36,421 bases of DNA from contig CAKZLO010000005.1 of NCBI GenBank assembly GCA_937127125.1, forward strand, positions 1 to 36,421, read 5' to 3'. Origin of the DNA: an uncultured Ardenticatenia bacterium. GTDB lineage: Bacteria > Chloroflexota > Anaerolineae > 4572-78 > NAK82. The notes under the pieces are model-generated. The model ran no database searches, was not told the DNA's origin, and saw only the letters and a program-made list of their open reading frames with translations. Below are positions 7,884 to 16,031 of the stretch, one piece after another. The position numbers and the translations under genes were made by a program. The first letter of the stretch is position 1, and each line of letters starts with the position of its first letter.

Positions 7884-9233
7884 ATGATCGGAACGGAACG
7901 CAATTCACGTGCGGCACCGCGCGCTGAGCCGACGCGCGGCGGATTTGGTCGCACTGATGGCCGCCAGTCCTACGATGCCATCCGCGACAAGGTACAGCAT
8001 CAGCTGCTGGCGCAGCTCAGTCCGAGCGCCGACCTGGGCAACGTCGAGGAGGTGCGGCGTGCGCTGGAACGCATTTTCAACGAGGTGATCACTGCCGAGC
8101 AGATTCCGCTGACGCGTGCTGAGCGCATCGAGACGTTCGAGCAGATCGTGGCCGACATTCTCGGCTACGGGCCCATCCAGCCCCTGTTGCTGGATGAGAC
8201 GATCACCGAAGTGCTGGTCAACGGCCCGAACCAGATCTACATCGAGCGCAACGGCATCCTTGAAGAGACCGATCTGCGCTTTCGCGACACGACCGAGCTG
8301 ATGCACGTGATCGACCGCATCGTCGCACCGCTGGGACGGCGCGTAGATGAGAGCAGCCCAATGGTGGATGCGCGCCTGCCGGATGGCTCGCGCGTCAACG
8401 TGATCATCCCGCCCCTGGCGTTGGACGGGCCGTGCATCAGCATCCGCAAGTTTGCCAAAGCGATTTTTTCCGCGGACGACCTCATCCGCGTGGGCACGCT
8501 CACACCCGAGATGATCGACCTGTTGCGCGCGTGTGTGCTGGCACGTCTGAACATCGTCATTTCCGGTGGCACCTCGACCGGCAAGACCACCTTGCTGAAC
8601 GTTCTCTCCAGCTTTCTGCCCGACAACGAGCGCATCATCACCATCGAGGATGCCGCCGAGTTGCAGCTGCACCAGCGCCACGTGGTACGGCTGGAGGCGC
8701 GTCCGCCTAACGTGGAGGGCAAGGGGGAGATCACCATCCGCCAACTGGTCATCAACGCGCTGCGCATGCGCCCGGATCGCATCGTCGTGGGTGAGGTGCG
8801 CGGCGGCGAGGCGCTCGACATGCTGCAGGCGATGAATACTGGCCACGACGGTTCGCTGACCACGGCGCACTCGAACAGCCCGCGCGACACGCTGCACCGC
8901 GTTGAGACGATGGTGCTGATGGCGGGCATGGACCTGCCGCTGCGCGCTATCCGCGAGCAGATCGCCTCTGCCTTCGATGTGATCGTCCACTTGGAACGCC
9001 TGGTGGATGGCACGCGCAAGGTGGTCAAGATCTGTGAGGTGCAGGGTATGGAGGGGGATGTCATCGTGTTGCAGGACATCTTCCAATACGTGCAGACTGG
9101 CATCCAAAACGGCCGCGTGCAGGGCTATTTCACCGCCACCGGCGTCCGCCCCAGCTTCATGACCAAGCTGGAGACGCATGGCTTCCACTTGCCGGCAAGC
9201 ATCTTCGCGCCGATGCGCAAACCGGCGCGCTGA
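7884..9233 (+). CDS. tadA: Tad motor ATPase TadA/CpaF
   Basis: A 449-aa secretion ATPase of the VirB11/PulE superfamily that powers Flp pilus assembly at the cytoplasmic face of the membrane. The N-terminal domain is followed by Walker A GGTSTGKT (228-235), an Asp box (RIITIEDAAEL), Walker B region (RPDRIVVGEVRGGEALDML) and the His box (GHDGSLTTAHSNSPRDTL). All catalytic elements are intact. Length is at the usual size for CpaF. It follows the TPR/propeller gene by 17 bases with a GAGGAGGAA upstream and is followed 13 bases later by the DnaB-like gene. Confidence 0.93.
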   Translation: MIGTERNSRAAPRAEPTRGGFGRTDGRQSYDAIRDKVQHQLLAQLSPSADLGNVEEVRRALERIFNEVITAEQIPLTRAERIETFEQIVADILGYGPIQPLLLDETITEVLVNGPNQIYIERNGILEETDLRFRDTTELMHVIDRIVAPLGRRVDESSPMVDARLPDGSRVNVIIPPLALDGPCISIRKFAKAIFSADDLIRVGTLTPEMIDLLRACVLARLNIVISGGTSTGKTTLLNVLSSFLPDNERIITIEDAAELQLHQRHVVRLEARPPNVEGKGEITIRQLVINALRMRPDRIVVGEVRGGEALDMLQAMNTGHDGSLTTAHSNSPRDTLHRVETMVLMAGMDLPLRAIREQIASAFDVIVHLERLVDGTRKVVKICEVQGMEGDVIVLQDIFQYVQTGIQNGRVQGYFTATGVRPSFMTKLETHGFHLPASIFAPMRKPAR

Positions 9234-9246
9234 TAGGGGAGATGGA

Positions 9247-10308
9247 ATGACAGAGTCGGCGATGGTGTCGGGAGAGTTGACGCAGCAGTGGGAGCTGGAA
9301 GCGACCGGACCGGCCACGCTGTCTCAGGTGATGGACGAGATCGAGGAGCAGACCGCGCGAGGTCATACGGCGCGTTTTGTGCCGCTGCCCACCGGCTTCG
9401 ACCCACTCGACGACGTGCTCAACGGTGGCCTGCGCCCGGGCGAACTGCTGGTCATCGGCGGTCCGATAGGCGTGGGCAAGACCATTTGGGGACTGCAGGT
9501 GGCGCGCAACGTGGTCTATAACGACCCGGACGCAATGGCGATGTATGTGTGCTACGAGCACGACCGCACGCATCTGCTGCTGCGCCTCCTTTGCCTGGAG
9601 AGTGCCGAGCAGGGCTACGATGACGAGGCACTTACATTGCGCGACCTAGCGCGCGTCGCCGCGGACGCGACGGGTGGCAACGCCGGCCTGATTGCGCACC
9701 TGCGTCATATGGGCCGGTATGCGCGGTTGATGCGTGCGGTGGACAGCTATGCCGGGCGATTGGTGCTGGCGAAGGCAAGCGGCGACCACACCACGCTGGA
9801 GCAGGTGCGCGAATGGGTGGAGGAGGTGGCGGCAAAACAGGCTGGCCGCCTGCTGCTGGTGGTGGATTACCTGCAGAAGGTGCCGGTGCACTGGGAGAAG
9901 CTGCAACAGGAGGAAGAGACCACCACCTATTTGACCCATGGCCTGAAAGAGATGGCTATGGCGCTGGGCATCCGCATCGTGGCGATTGCTGCGGCGGATC
10001 GTCCCGGCCTCAAAGCGCGCCGCATGCGCCTGGCCGACTTGCGCGGTAGCTCGGCGGTGCAGTACGAAGCCGATGTGGGGATGATTCTCAACAACAAGTA
10101 TGCCATCATCAGCCGTGAGCATCTGGTCTACAACCTGGCGCAGGCCGAGGCGATGCGCAATTATGTAGTGCTGAGCGTGGAGAAGAACCGCGCCGGGCGC
10201 AATGCGATCGACATGGAGTTTATGCTGGATGCTTCGCACTTCCGCATTGTGCCGCGCGGCGGCTTTGTACGCGAACGCCTGGTGGACGAAAAGGTGATAC
10301 TGGGTTGA
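9247..10308 (+). CDS. DnaB-type RecA-fold ATPase in the pilus locus
   Basis: A 353-aa protein matching only the C-terminal ATPase half of replicative helicase DnaB. Motifs in order: TGFDPLDDVLNGGLRPGELLVIGG (split here only by description) beginning near 49, Walker A GPIGVGKT (72-79), the position of the catalytic Glu at YEHD (E104), Walker B LLLVVDYLQ (202-210), then DLRGSSAVQYEADVGMIL and VEKNRAGRNAIDMEF, which correspond to the DnaB sensor and arginine-finger region. The primase-binding N-terminal domain is absent; instead there are about 45 unrelated residues. ATG 9247 has GGGGAG just upstream. It lies in the operon between tadA and a NERD-like membrane protein. It may be a RecA-type accessory ATPase rather than a helicase; its job is unknown. 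Confidence 0.75.
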   Translation: MTESAMVSGELTQQWELEATGPATLSQVMDEIEEQTARGHTARFVPLPTGFDPLDDVLNGGLRPGELLVIGGPIGVGKTIWGLQVARNVVYNDPDAMAMYVCYEHDRTHLLLRLLCLESAEQGYDDEALTLRDLARVAADATGGNAGLIAHLRHMGRYARLMRAVDSYAGRLVLAKASGDHTTLEQVREWVEEVAAKQAGRLLLVVDYLQKVPVHWEKLQQEEETTTYLTHGLKEMAMALGIRIVAIAAADRPGLKARRMRLADLRGSSAVQYEADVGMILNNKYAIISREHLVYNLAQAEAMRNYVVLSVEKNRAGRNAIDMEFMLDASHFRIVPRGGFVRERLVDEKVILG

Positions 10309-10339
10309 AAGCTGGAGGGCACCCGAGAGGTGAGCAACG

Positions 10340-12163
10340 ATGGCCGAGTTGCTGCTGGCCGGCAAAGGATGGATCGAACCAGACTCGCTGGGTGCTTTGC
10401 TGCGCGAAGCGCTCTCGGACGAATACCTGGTGGTGGATCATCCGGTCGTGTACGGTTGCCCGCTGGATGCCGTCGTGGTGGGGCCGCGGGGCATCTTCAT
10501 CCTGCACGAGTTAGTGGCCCCCGACGAGGGCAGCTCTAAGATTCTCAGGCGAGTGCAGCGCGCCGGGAAAGCGGTGCGCGCTTTTCTGAAGGATGAGTTT
10601 CCCACGCTGCGGGTGCCCGTGCGCCAGCTGGTGTGCCAGGCCGTCACACCGGTCGCGGTGGCAGCCGCTCAGGGGCCGGAGGTGGAATGGGTGAGCAGGC
10701 AGAACGTCGGATCCGCTATTGATACTGCTCCGCTGCCGGCAGATGAACCGCTGGCCGACATCGAGACGCGTGAGGCGGTGGCGGTCGCGTTCCGCGATCG
10801 GCGCCTGGCAGCGAACCAGCGCGCCACGCAGCCGTTTGTCTTTCGTTCCAGCAGCTTGCTGGGCAGTGGCACTACCGTGTGGACGATCCGCGACGCCATC
10901 CGCCATATGGACCGTCATCCCGAGGACGGCATCTTTCATTTACGCAACGGGACGTTGGCGCGTTGGCTGTCCGAGCAGGGAGCTGAACACCTGGCTGCAC
11001 TGGCGCGCCAGGTGATCAACCGGCGGGACACCGATATGCGTATGGCGCTGGAGAGCTTCCTAATCGGTACCGGCCTGGTGGCGCGTCCACGCCTGCAGGT
11101 GCGTCCGTCGCGCCTGAACCTGGGTTGCGTGCTCTCCGGCGAGAAGTGCAGTATGCGCTTCCGCGTGCAGAAGGGCCCCGGCCGGGGATATCTCTTCGGC
11201 AGCGTGAGCACCAATGCGCCCTGGCTGCGCGTTGAGCCGCGAACGTTCGCCGGCGAGCCGTTGGATGCCATCGTGACGGTGGATTCTGAGACGCTACCCA
11301 TCAGTTCGTCGCCGTGGGTAGGCGAGATTGAGATCGATTCGAGCGCCTCGGCGCAGCCGCTGCGCGTGCCGGTGTACGTGCGCGTGATGGGCATGCCCTC
11401 GCCCTTGCAGCGTTACCTGCTACGGCCGCTGGCGGGCGCGTTAGTAGGCGGCGCGTGGGGTGTCATTTTGGGTTGGTTGCTGGCGCGTTACGGCCTGCCC
11501 GCCGCCAACTGGACGTCGCAGGCGGCGCACCTCGGTCTGGCGCAGGGTGCTTGGCCGCTGGGCGGTGGGCTGTTTGGGGTGGTGTTGGGGTTGCTGCACG
11601 GGCTGGGACAGTCAGTTGTGCTGCCGACCAGCTGGGCGTTGGGGCGCTGGCTGCTGCGCGCGGTGGCATGGGGCGCTGCGCTGGCGCTGGTGTTCATGGC
11701 GGCTTACTGGTCGTGGAGATGGTTTGAACAGGGGGAGATGGCTGTTTTGGCGCCGCCGGCTGTGCTGGTGTTGGTGCTGTTGGCGCTCCTGCTGGCGCTG
11801 TTGCCTGCGACGCTGGCGGAGGTCGCTTCTGGCGGGCAACGCGAGGCGAGGCAGCTCGTCCGTGGAGAGCGCCTTGCTGCCCTGCCATTGCGCATGGCGC
11901 TGATCGGCGTGGGGCTGGCGTTGATCGTGGGGGCTGGAGCCCATTTGGCGGCGTCGGCATTGGAAGGCTGGGACACCTCGCAAGCGGCCGCGACCGCACA
12001 GCGCTGGCTGAGCGACAGCCTGAGTCAGCTGGAGGCGACGTTAAACCATCTGGTGGACCAGGCTTATCTGGACTACTACGATCAACGTGCCCCGGTGGAG
12101 GCAGCGCCCGAGACGCTGCCGACGGCGACACCAGCCGCCGGCGTGGGGACCGCGACGCCTTGA
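10340..12163 (+). CDS. Membrane protein with degenerate NERD domain and beta-sandwich domain
   Basis: A 607-aa protein in three parts. Residues about 15-130 resemble the nuclease-related NERD fold (EYLVVDHPVVYG, LDAVVVGPRGIFILHEL): the first catalytic Asp (D43) is present, but the usual E-x-K is H-E-L (56-58), so nuclease activity is doubtful. A middle region (about 175-250) holds a helical segment (IRHMDRHPEDGIFHLRNGTLARWL) of unknown function. Residues about 255-345 look like an Ig-like beta-sandwich (LQVRPSRLNLGCVLSGEKCSMRFRV read as pieces; WLRVEPRTF). Then come about five membrane helices from 355 on, and a Thr/Pro-rich tail. It follows the DnaB-like gene by 31 bases and is followed by tadE. 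Function unknown. Confidence 0.6.
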   Translation: MAELLLAGKGWIEPDSLGALLREALSDEYLVVDHPVVYGCPLDAVVVGPRGIFILHELVAPDEGSSKILRRVQRAGKAVRAFLKDEFPTLRVPVRQLVCQAVTPVAVAAAQGPEVEWVSRQNVGSAIDTAPLPADEPLADIETREAVAVAFRDRRLAANQRATQPFVFRSSSLLGSGTTVWTIRDAIRHMDRHPEDGIFHLRNGTLARWLSEQGAEHLAALARQVINRRDTDMRMALESFLIGTGLVARPRLQVRPSRLNLGCVLSGEKCSMRFRVQKGPGRGYLFGSVSTNAPWLRVEPRTFAGEPLDAIVTVDSETLPISSSPWVGEIEIDSSASAQPLRVPVYVRVMGMPSPLQRYLLRPLAGALVGGAWGVILGWLLARYGLPAANWTSQAAHLGLAQGAWPLGGGLFGVVLGLLHGLGQSVVLPTSWALGRWLLRAVAWGAALALVFMAAYWSWRWFEQGEMAVLAPPAVLVLVLLALLLALLPATLAEVASGGQREARQLVRGERLAALPLRMALIGVGLALIVGAGAHLAASALEGWDTSQAAATAQRWLSDSLSQLEATLNHLVDQAYLDYYDQRAPVEAAPETLPTATPAAGVGTATP

Positions 12164-12179
12164 TGGAGGAGGGGAACGG

Positions 12180-12602
12180 ATGGGACGTCAGTTGAAGTGG
12201 GTCACGCGTGGGCAGCGCGGCGCCAACCTGATCGAAATGGCTTTGGTGACCACACTGCTCATATTGCTGTTTGGTGGCATCGTCGACCTGGGGCGCGCCT
12301 TTCACAGCTATATCGTGATCACCAATGCGGCCCGCGAGGGTGCGCGCATGGGGTCGCACTTCCCGGATCGGGAGGATTTGATCGTCGCTGCTGCCATCCA
12401 GGAGGCAGCTACAAGCGGAGTGGAGCTGCTGCCAGGCGATGTTGACGTGGATTTCCCTGCGGGCGCAGATACAGCAGGCAACCCCATCCGCGTGACGGTG
12501 GTGCACGAGGTGCCTATGTTCCTGGGGGGCATCTTCGGCTACGGCACCTCACTCACGCTGACAGGCTATGCCGAAATGGTCATCTTTGGACGGGATTTGT
12601 AG
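12180..12602 (+). CDS. tadE: TadE-like pseudopilin, second copy
   Basis: A 140-aa minor pilin-like protein. The leader (MGRQLKWVTRGQRG) is followed by ANLIEMALVTTLLILLFGGIVDLGRAF and then the TadE signature ITNAAREGARMG. Cleavage after the Gly leaves Glu at mature position 5, as in the pilins. The remaining domain contains the common TadE C-terminal beta-strand pattern and no Cys. GGAGGAGGGG at 12165-12174 fixes the ATG at 12180; an upstream frame start at 12087 lies inside the preceding gene. It precedes TadG, the normal partner order in Tad loci. Confidence 0.85.
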   Translation: MGRQLKWVTRGQRGANLIEMALVTTLLILLFGGIVDLGRAFHSYIVITNAAREGARMGSHFPDREDLIVAAAIQEAATSGVELLPGDVDVDFPAGADTAGNPIRVTVVHEVPMFLGGIFGYGTSLTLTGYAEMVIFGRDL

Positions 12603-12674
12603 GGGATTGAGGCAGTTCGCTTCCGGTGCGGAAGGCACAGCGTGCGGCGCGCAGACGCCGACAGGAGGTATCCG

Positions 12675-13760
12675 ATGAACATACGACGTGTGATGGAACA
12701 GCAAGGCCAGACGCTCATCATCGTGGCCGTCGCGCTGACGGTGTTGTTGATGTTTGTGGCGCTGGCGATCGACGTGGGCAACATGTATCAGGTGCGCCGC
12801 CAAATGCAGAACGCGGCTGACGCCGGCGCGCTGGCCGGTGCGCGCGAACTGTGCTTTGGCGATCCGTCCCAGGCTGAGGCGCGCGCCATCGAATATGCCC
12901 GAATGAATGGCGCGGAGGACGTCCAGGTGACTTTCACCAACGGTGGCTGGACAGTAGAGGTCGTGGCCGGCGAGTCAGCCGATATGTACGTGGCCGATAT
13001 TATGGGCATCCCCACAGTGGATGTGCCGGCCGAGGCGGCAGCGACCTGTGGCGAGGCGGTCAGCGCGTGTGGGCTGTGGCCAATTGCCTTCAAGTTGAGT
13101 ACCTGGCAATATCTCCTTGACAACGGTTACGGTTGCGGCGATCGTTTCTTTGTATGGACCGGTGACAACCTCAACGACAGTCCGCGCTGTTGGGATCCCA
13201 ACACCATTTACGACTGCGACGTTGATGACGACGGCAAGATCGACTTCGTGGATATTGTCAGCCGGGGCTGGCTGGACTTCTCCGACATAACCGATGTCAC
13301 ACTCTATCCGGATGCTTGCGCTAAATCAGGTTGTGGCGAGTCTGAGCTGGCCTGCTGGATTGAGGATGACTCGCCGGCTAAGATCATAGTCCCATCGTGC
13401 ATTCCAGGTTTACAGGGCGTCAAAGCGGGTGTGAAAGATGAGGTCAACTCGCGCATCAACGATCTCGTGGGCGTACCGCTCTTCGAATCCAGAGGTTGCA
13501 GCGGCACCAGCTCCTGTCCTGGCGGCGACACGTATTATGTCACGGGATTCGGCTGTATCCGCGTGGAAGGTTGGATACATAACTTCGAGCTGCCCCAGAA
13601 ACCAGATCCGGTGACGGGCAAGATAAAGCAGCCGCCGTGGAAGGGGCATGTCATCGCCGCTTCCATCAATTGTCGTCCGGGCTGTACCACCGATTGCGGC
13701 GAGACTGGGGGCACTCCGCCCGAGATGGGTGGCATACGCGCAGTCAGTCTGGTCAAGTGA
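12675..13760 (+). CDS. tadG: TadG-like protein, cysteine-rich with an EF-hand-like loop
   Basis: A 361-aa protein with the TadG-type N-terminus: QQGQTLIIVAVALTVLLMFVALAIDVGNMYQVRRQMQNAADAGALAGA in pieces marks a membrane helix (about 12-33) and the conserved AADAGALAGA motif. The outside domain has 16 Cys (for example 125, 132, 154, 172, 181, 215, 220), unusually many, suggesting disulfides. Residues 182-193 read DVDDDGKIDFVD, a perfect EF-hand/dockerin calcium loop pattern (D1, D3, D5, G6, I8, D9, D12). AGGAGGT at 12663-12669 fixes the start. TadG is thought to bridge the pilus machine and the envelope; calcium dependence here is inference. Confidence 0.8.
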   Translation: MNIRRVMEQQGQTLIIVAVALTVLLMFVALAIDVGNMYQVRRQMQNAADAGALAGARELCFGDPSQAEARAIEYARMNGAEDVQVTFTNGGWTVEVVAGESADMYVADIMGIPTVDVPAEAAATCGEAVSACGLWPIAFKLSTWQYLLDNGYGCGDRFFVWTGDNLNDSPRCWDPNTIYDCDVDDDGKIDFVDIVSRGWLDFSDITDVTLYPDACAKSGCGESELACWIEDDSPAKIIVPSCIPGLQGVKAGVKDEVNSRINDLVGVPLFESRGCSGTSSCPGGDTYYVTGFGCIRVEGWIHNFELPQKPDPVTGKIKQPPWKGHVIAASINCRPGCTTDCGETGGTPPEMGGIRAVSLVK

Positions 13761-13795
13761 GTTTCGTGTGAGTGTTGCCAGGAGTTCGCAGTCGC

Positions 13796-14425
13796 ATGGA
13801 CGTTATCCTCCTGGGTGGTTTGATCGGCGCCGTGCTGGGCGCGCTCGTCTGGCGCGGCGCTGTTTTCTTCATTGCCCGCTTTGAGCCGGGACGTGTCGCC
13901 GATGGGCTGGTCTCGGCGCCGGCAGCAGTCACCATCGCGGGCATGGCGCTGTGGGCTGCCTTCGTCGGCTGGCAGGCAGCAGGCCTACGACAGGCAGTGG
14001 CTGCGCTGGTGATCGTTGCCCTGCTGGCGACGATCACGCTGGTGGACTTGCACGTGCACCAGATACCCAACGCCCTGGTGCTGGTGCTGCTGGGCTGGGC
14101 GCTCGTGCAGGCGTTCGTCTTTGGGCAGCCGGCGCCGCTGGCGGCCGGGTTGGGGTTGCTAGTCGGCGGGGGGCTTTTCTTCCTGATGGCGGTGGCCGGG
14201 CGCGGTGCCATGGGCGCCGGCGACGTCAAGCTGGCGGCTGCGCTGGGTGCCGTGCTGGGCTGGCCAGCAGTGTTGCCAGCGTTGTTATATGGCATCATCG
14301 CCGGTGGCTTCGCGGCGTTGCTGCTGTTGTTGCTGCGCCGCGCCAGCCGCAAGAGTGCTTTCGCCTACGGCCCCTATCTGGCGCTGGGTGCGCTGATCAT
14401 GCTGGTGCGCGCGCTGCTGGCGTAG
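13796..14425 (+). CDS. tadV: Prepilin peptidase (A24 family, TadV/CpaA-like)
   Basis: A 209-aa integral membrane aspartic protease that cuts the leader from Flp and TadE/TadG-type prepilins. About six membrane helices are visible. The two catalytic Asp are D84 in LVDLHVHQIPN and D143 in MGAGDVKLAAALG, the GxGD motif. There is no N-terminal methylation domain with Cys pairs, so it is the short peptidase type. I chose the ATG at 13796 with AGGAG at 13780-13784; a GTG at 13772 is possible. The gene closes the run of pilus genes and would act on every G/QDLIE-type protein of this locus. Confidence 0.9.
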   Translation: MDVILLGGLIGAVLGALVWRGAVFFIARFEPGRVADGLVSAPAAVTIAGMALWAAFVGWQAAGLRQAVAALVIVALLATITLVDLHVHQIPNALVLVLLGWALVQAFVFGQPAPLAAGLGLLVGGGLFFLMAVAGRGAMGAGDVKLAAALGAVLGWPAVLPALLYGIIAGGFAALLLLLLRRASRKSAFAYGPYLALGALIMLVRALLA

Positions 14426-14471
14426 CCACCACCAAACTCATCATAGGGCAGAACGCGGGGGCAGAGCACGG

Positions 14472-14843
14472 ATGAAACCCAAGGAACCTGTCATTGTCGA
14501 GAATCTCACACGCGGGCAGACGCTGGTCAGCCACGGTCAGGTAGCCGACAACCACTGGACGCGCTTGAAAGGTCTGCTGGGCCGCAGCGGCCTGGCAGCC
14601 GGTGAGGGACTCCTGATCGTTCCCTGCAACTCGATCCATATGTTCTTCATGCGCTTCCCCATCGATGTGCTCTATCTCGACCGGTCGCTCAAGGTGGTCG
14701 GCCTGCATCACACGCTCAAGCCCTGGCGCGTCGGCCAGTTCAATCGGCGTGCCCACTTCGTCATTGAGCTGCCCGCCGGCACACTGGCAGCTACCGGCAC
14801 CCAGCTGGGCGATCAGCTCGCCGTGCACGGCTACGCGCTGTAA
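14472..14843 (+). CDS. DUF192 family protein
   Basis: A 123-aa protein recognised as DUF192 from the pattern WTRLKGLLGRSGLAAGEGLLI, IHMFFMRFPIDVLYLD and AHFVIELPAGTLAATGTQLGDQL. No signal peptide is visible, unlike many exported DUF192 proteins. The biochemical function of the family is not established. It starts 46 bases after the peptidase gene and is probably the last gene of the pilus transcript; DUF192 genes are often found next to Tad loci. A weak hairpin terminator and then a fresh promoter follow. Confidence 0.8.
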   Translation: MKPKEPVIVENLTRGQTLVSHGQVADNHWTRLKGLLGRSGLAAGEGLLIVPCNSIHMFFMRFPIDVLYLDRSLKVVGLHHTLKPWRVGQFNRRAHFVIELPAGTLAATGTQLGDQLAVHGYAL

Positions 14844-14873
14844 TGCCCCAGCCACCCCCCAAGGCCTGATTTG

Positions 14874-14896
14874 CCGGATCGGCCCATCCGGTTCAT
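14874..14896 (+). terminator. Possible terminator of the pilus operon
   Basis: CCGGAT (14874-14879) pairs with ATCCGG (14886-14891) around a six-base loop, followed by the short pyrimidine stretch TTCATT. The stem is short and the T-run broken, so this is a weak candidate supported mainly by the new promoter directly downstream. Confidence 0.35.
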
Positions 14897-14915
14897 TCCC
14901 TCGCGCCGCGCATAC

Positions 14916-14944
14916 TTGACGTAAATCACATTCCGTGGTATACT
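14916..14944 (+). promoter_or_regulatory. Sigma-70 type promoter of the LysM lipoprotein gene
   Basis: TTGACG (14916-14921) and TATACT (14939-14944) are separated by exactly 17 bases. The gene start is 40 bases after the -10 box with GAAGGAGG in between. This is one of the clearest promoters in the window. Confidence 0.8.
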
Positions 14945-14983
14945 ATATATAGTCTACATAACGTCGCTGAAGGAGGACCTGGT

Positions 14984-15958
14984 ATGAAAAGGGCCTCGCG
15001 GAGTGTGCTGATCCTGTTGCTGCTGGTATCTCTCGCTGTGGCTGTGGCGAGCTGCACACGGCAGAAACCATCGATTCGTGCACTGGAGGCGGCCGGGGAG
15101 GGAGGCACGCCGACTGCCACGTTGGTGCTGGTGGCACCGACGATGCCGATCGGGAAGGATGTGTTGCCCACCCTGACGCCCACCTTGCGCGCCACTGTCA
15201 TTGCCGTACCCCCTACGGCCACACCGGAAGGAGGTTTTGCAGAGCTGATTGCCCCAACCTCCACGCCGACGCCACCTGCTCCTTCTGCGGAGGTCACCAC
15301 ACCGGCCGTCGGCGTCGCGGAAGCTACCCCGCTTCCCACACCGGTGCCCGTCCTGACGCCACAGCTGGAGACTTTCCCGTTGCAGCCGATCGTGGTGAGT
15401 TCGCCCACGCCGATGCCGCCTTCCACATTGCCCACGAGCATCCCTGCGGCACCTTCTGGCACCACCTACACGGTGCGCTGGGGTGACACCCTTTTTTCCA
15501 TTGCAGCTCAGTTCGGGGTGACGGTGGAAGTGATCAAGAGCGCCAACGGACTCAGCAGTGACACCATCCTGGTGGGACAACAGCTGGTCATTCCGCTGCC
15601 ATCCTCGCCATCTTCGCCGGCGCCAGGGAGCGGTGCCACCACCGTTCACATCGTGCAGCCCGGCGAGACCCTTTTCCGCATCGCATTGCGCTACAACACC
15701 ACAGTAGAGGCAATCGCACAGGCCAACAACATCTCCAACCCCTGGTATATTTATCCCGGCCAGCAGCTGACCGTGCCGCTTGGCCCAACGAGCAACGTGC
15801 CACCCTCCCCGCGTCGCACTTATGTGGTGCAGCCGGGTGATACGCTGTACGCCATCGCATTACGCTTCAACACCACCGTCGAGGCACTCATGGTGCTCAA
15901 CAACATGTCCAACGCCAACATGCTGCATCCGGGCCAGGTACTGCAGCTGCCGGAGTAG
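14984..15958 (+). CDS. LysM-domain lipoprotein
   Basis: A 324-aa exported lipoprotein that should bind peptidoglycan. The signal peptide ends in the lipobox V-A-S-C with Cys24 as the lipid-modified residue. Residues about 40-155 are a Thr/Pro-rich spacer (PTATLVLVAPT, PTSTPTPPAP). Three LysM repeats follow: YTVRWGDTLFSIAAQFGVTV (near 164), VHIVQPGETLFRIALRYNTT (near 222) and YVVQPGDTLYAIALRFNTTV (near 281). There is no catalytic domain, so it is a wall-binding or scaffold protein. It is monocistronic, with its own promoter and intrinsic terminator. The lipobox followed directly by a wall-binding region suits an outer-face anchored protein. Confidence 0.88.
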   Translation: MKRASRSVLILLLLVSLAVAVASCTRQKPSIRALEAAGEGGTPTATLVLVAPTMPIGKDVLPTLTPTLRATVIAVPPTATPEGGFAELIAPTSTPTPPAPSAEVTTPAVGVAEATPLPTPVPVLTPQLETFPLQPIVVSSPTPMPPSTLPTSIPAAPSGTTYTVRWGDTLFSIAAQFGVTVEVIKSANGLSSDTILVGQQLVIPLPSSPSSPAPGSGATTVHIVQPGETLFRIALRYNTTVEAIAQANNISNPWYIYPGQQLTVPLGPTSNVPPSPRRTYVVQPGDTLYAIALRFNTTVEALMVLNNMSNANMLHPGQVLQLPE

Positions 15959-15992
15959 CGGGATGCCGTAGAACGCATAGCGCATGCGATGC

Positions 15993-16030
15993 AAGGTGCA
16001 CAGGCCGGACAACCCCCTGTGCACCTTTTT
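15993..16030 (+). terminator. Intrinsic terminator after the LysM gene
   Basis: AAGGTGCACAGG (15993-16004) pairs with CCTGTGCACCTT (16016-16027) over 12 bases, and TTTTT occupies 16026-16030. This is a textbook rho-independent terminator 35 bases after the stop codon. Confidence 0.85.
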
Positions 16031-16031
16031 G

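Noticed and set aside
5878-9317. Long minus-strand open frames of 512 and 470 residues opposite the TPR/propeller and tadA genes
   Set aside because: High GC content keeps antisense frames open; the products are rich in Arg, His and Gln with no domain, while the plus-strand genes are certain.
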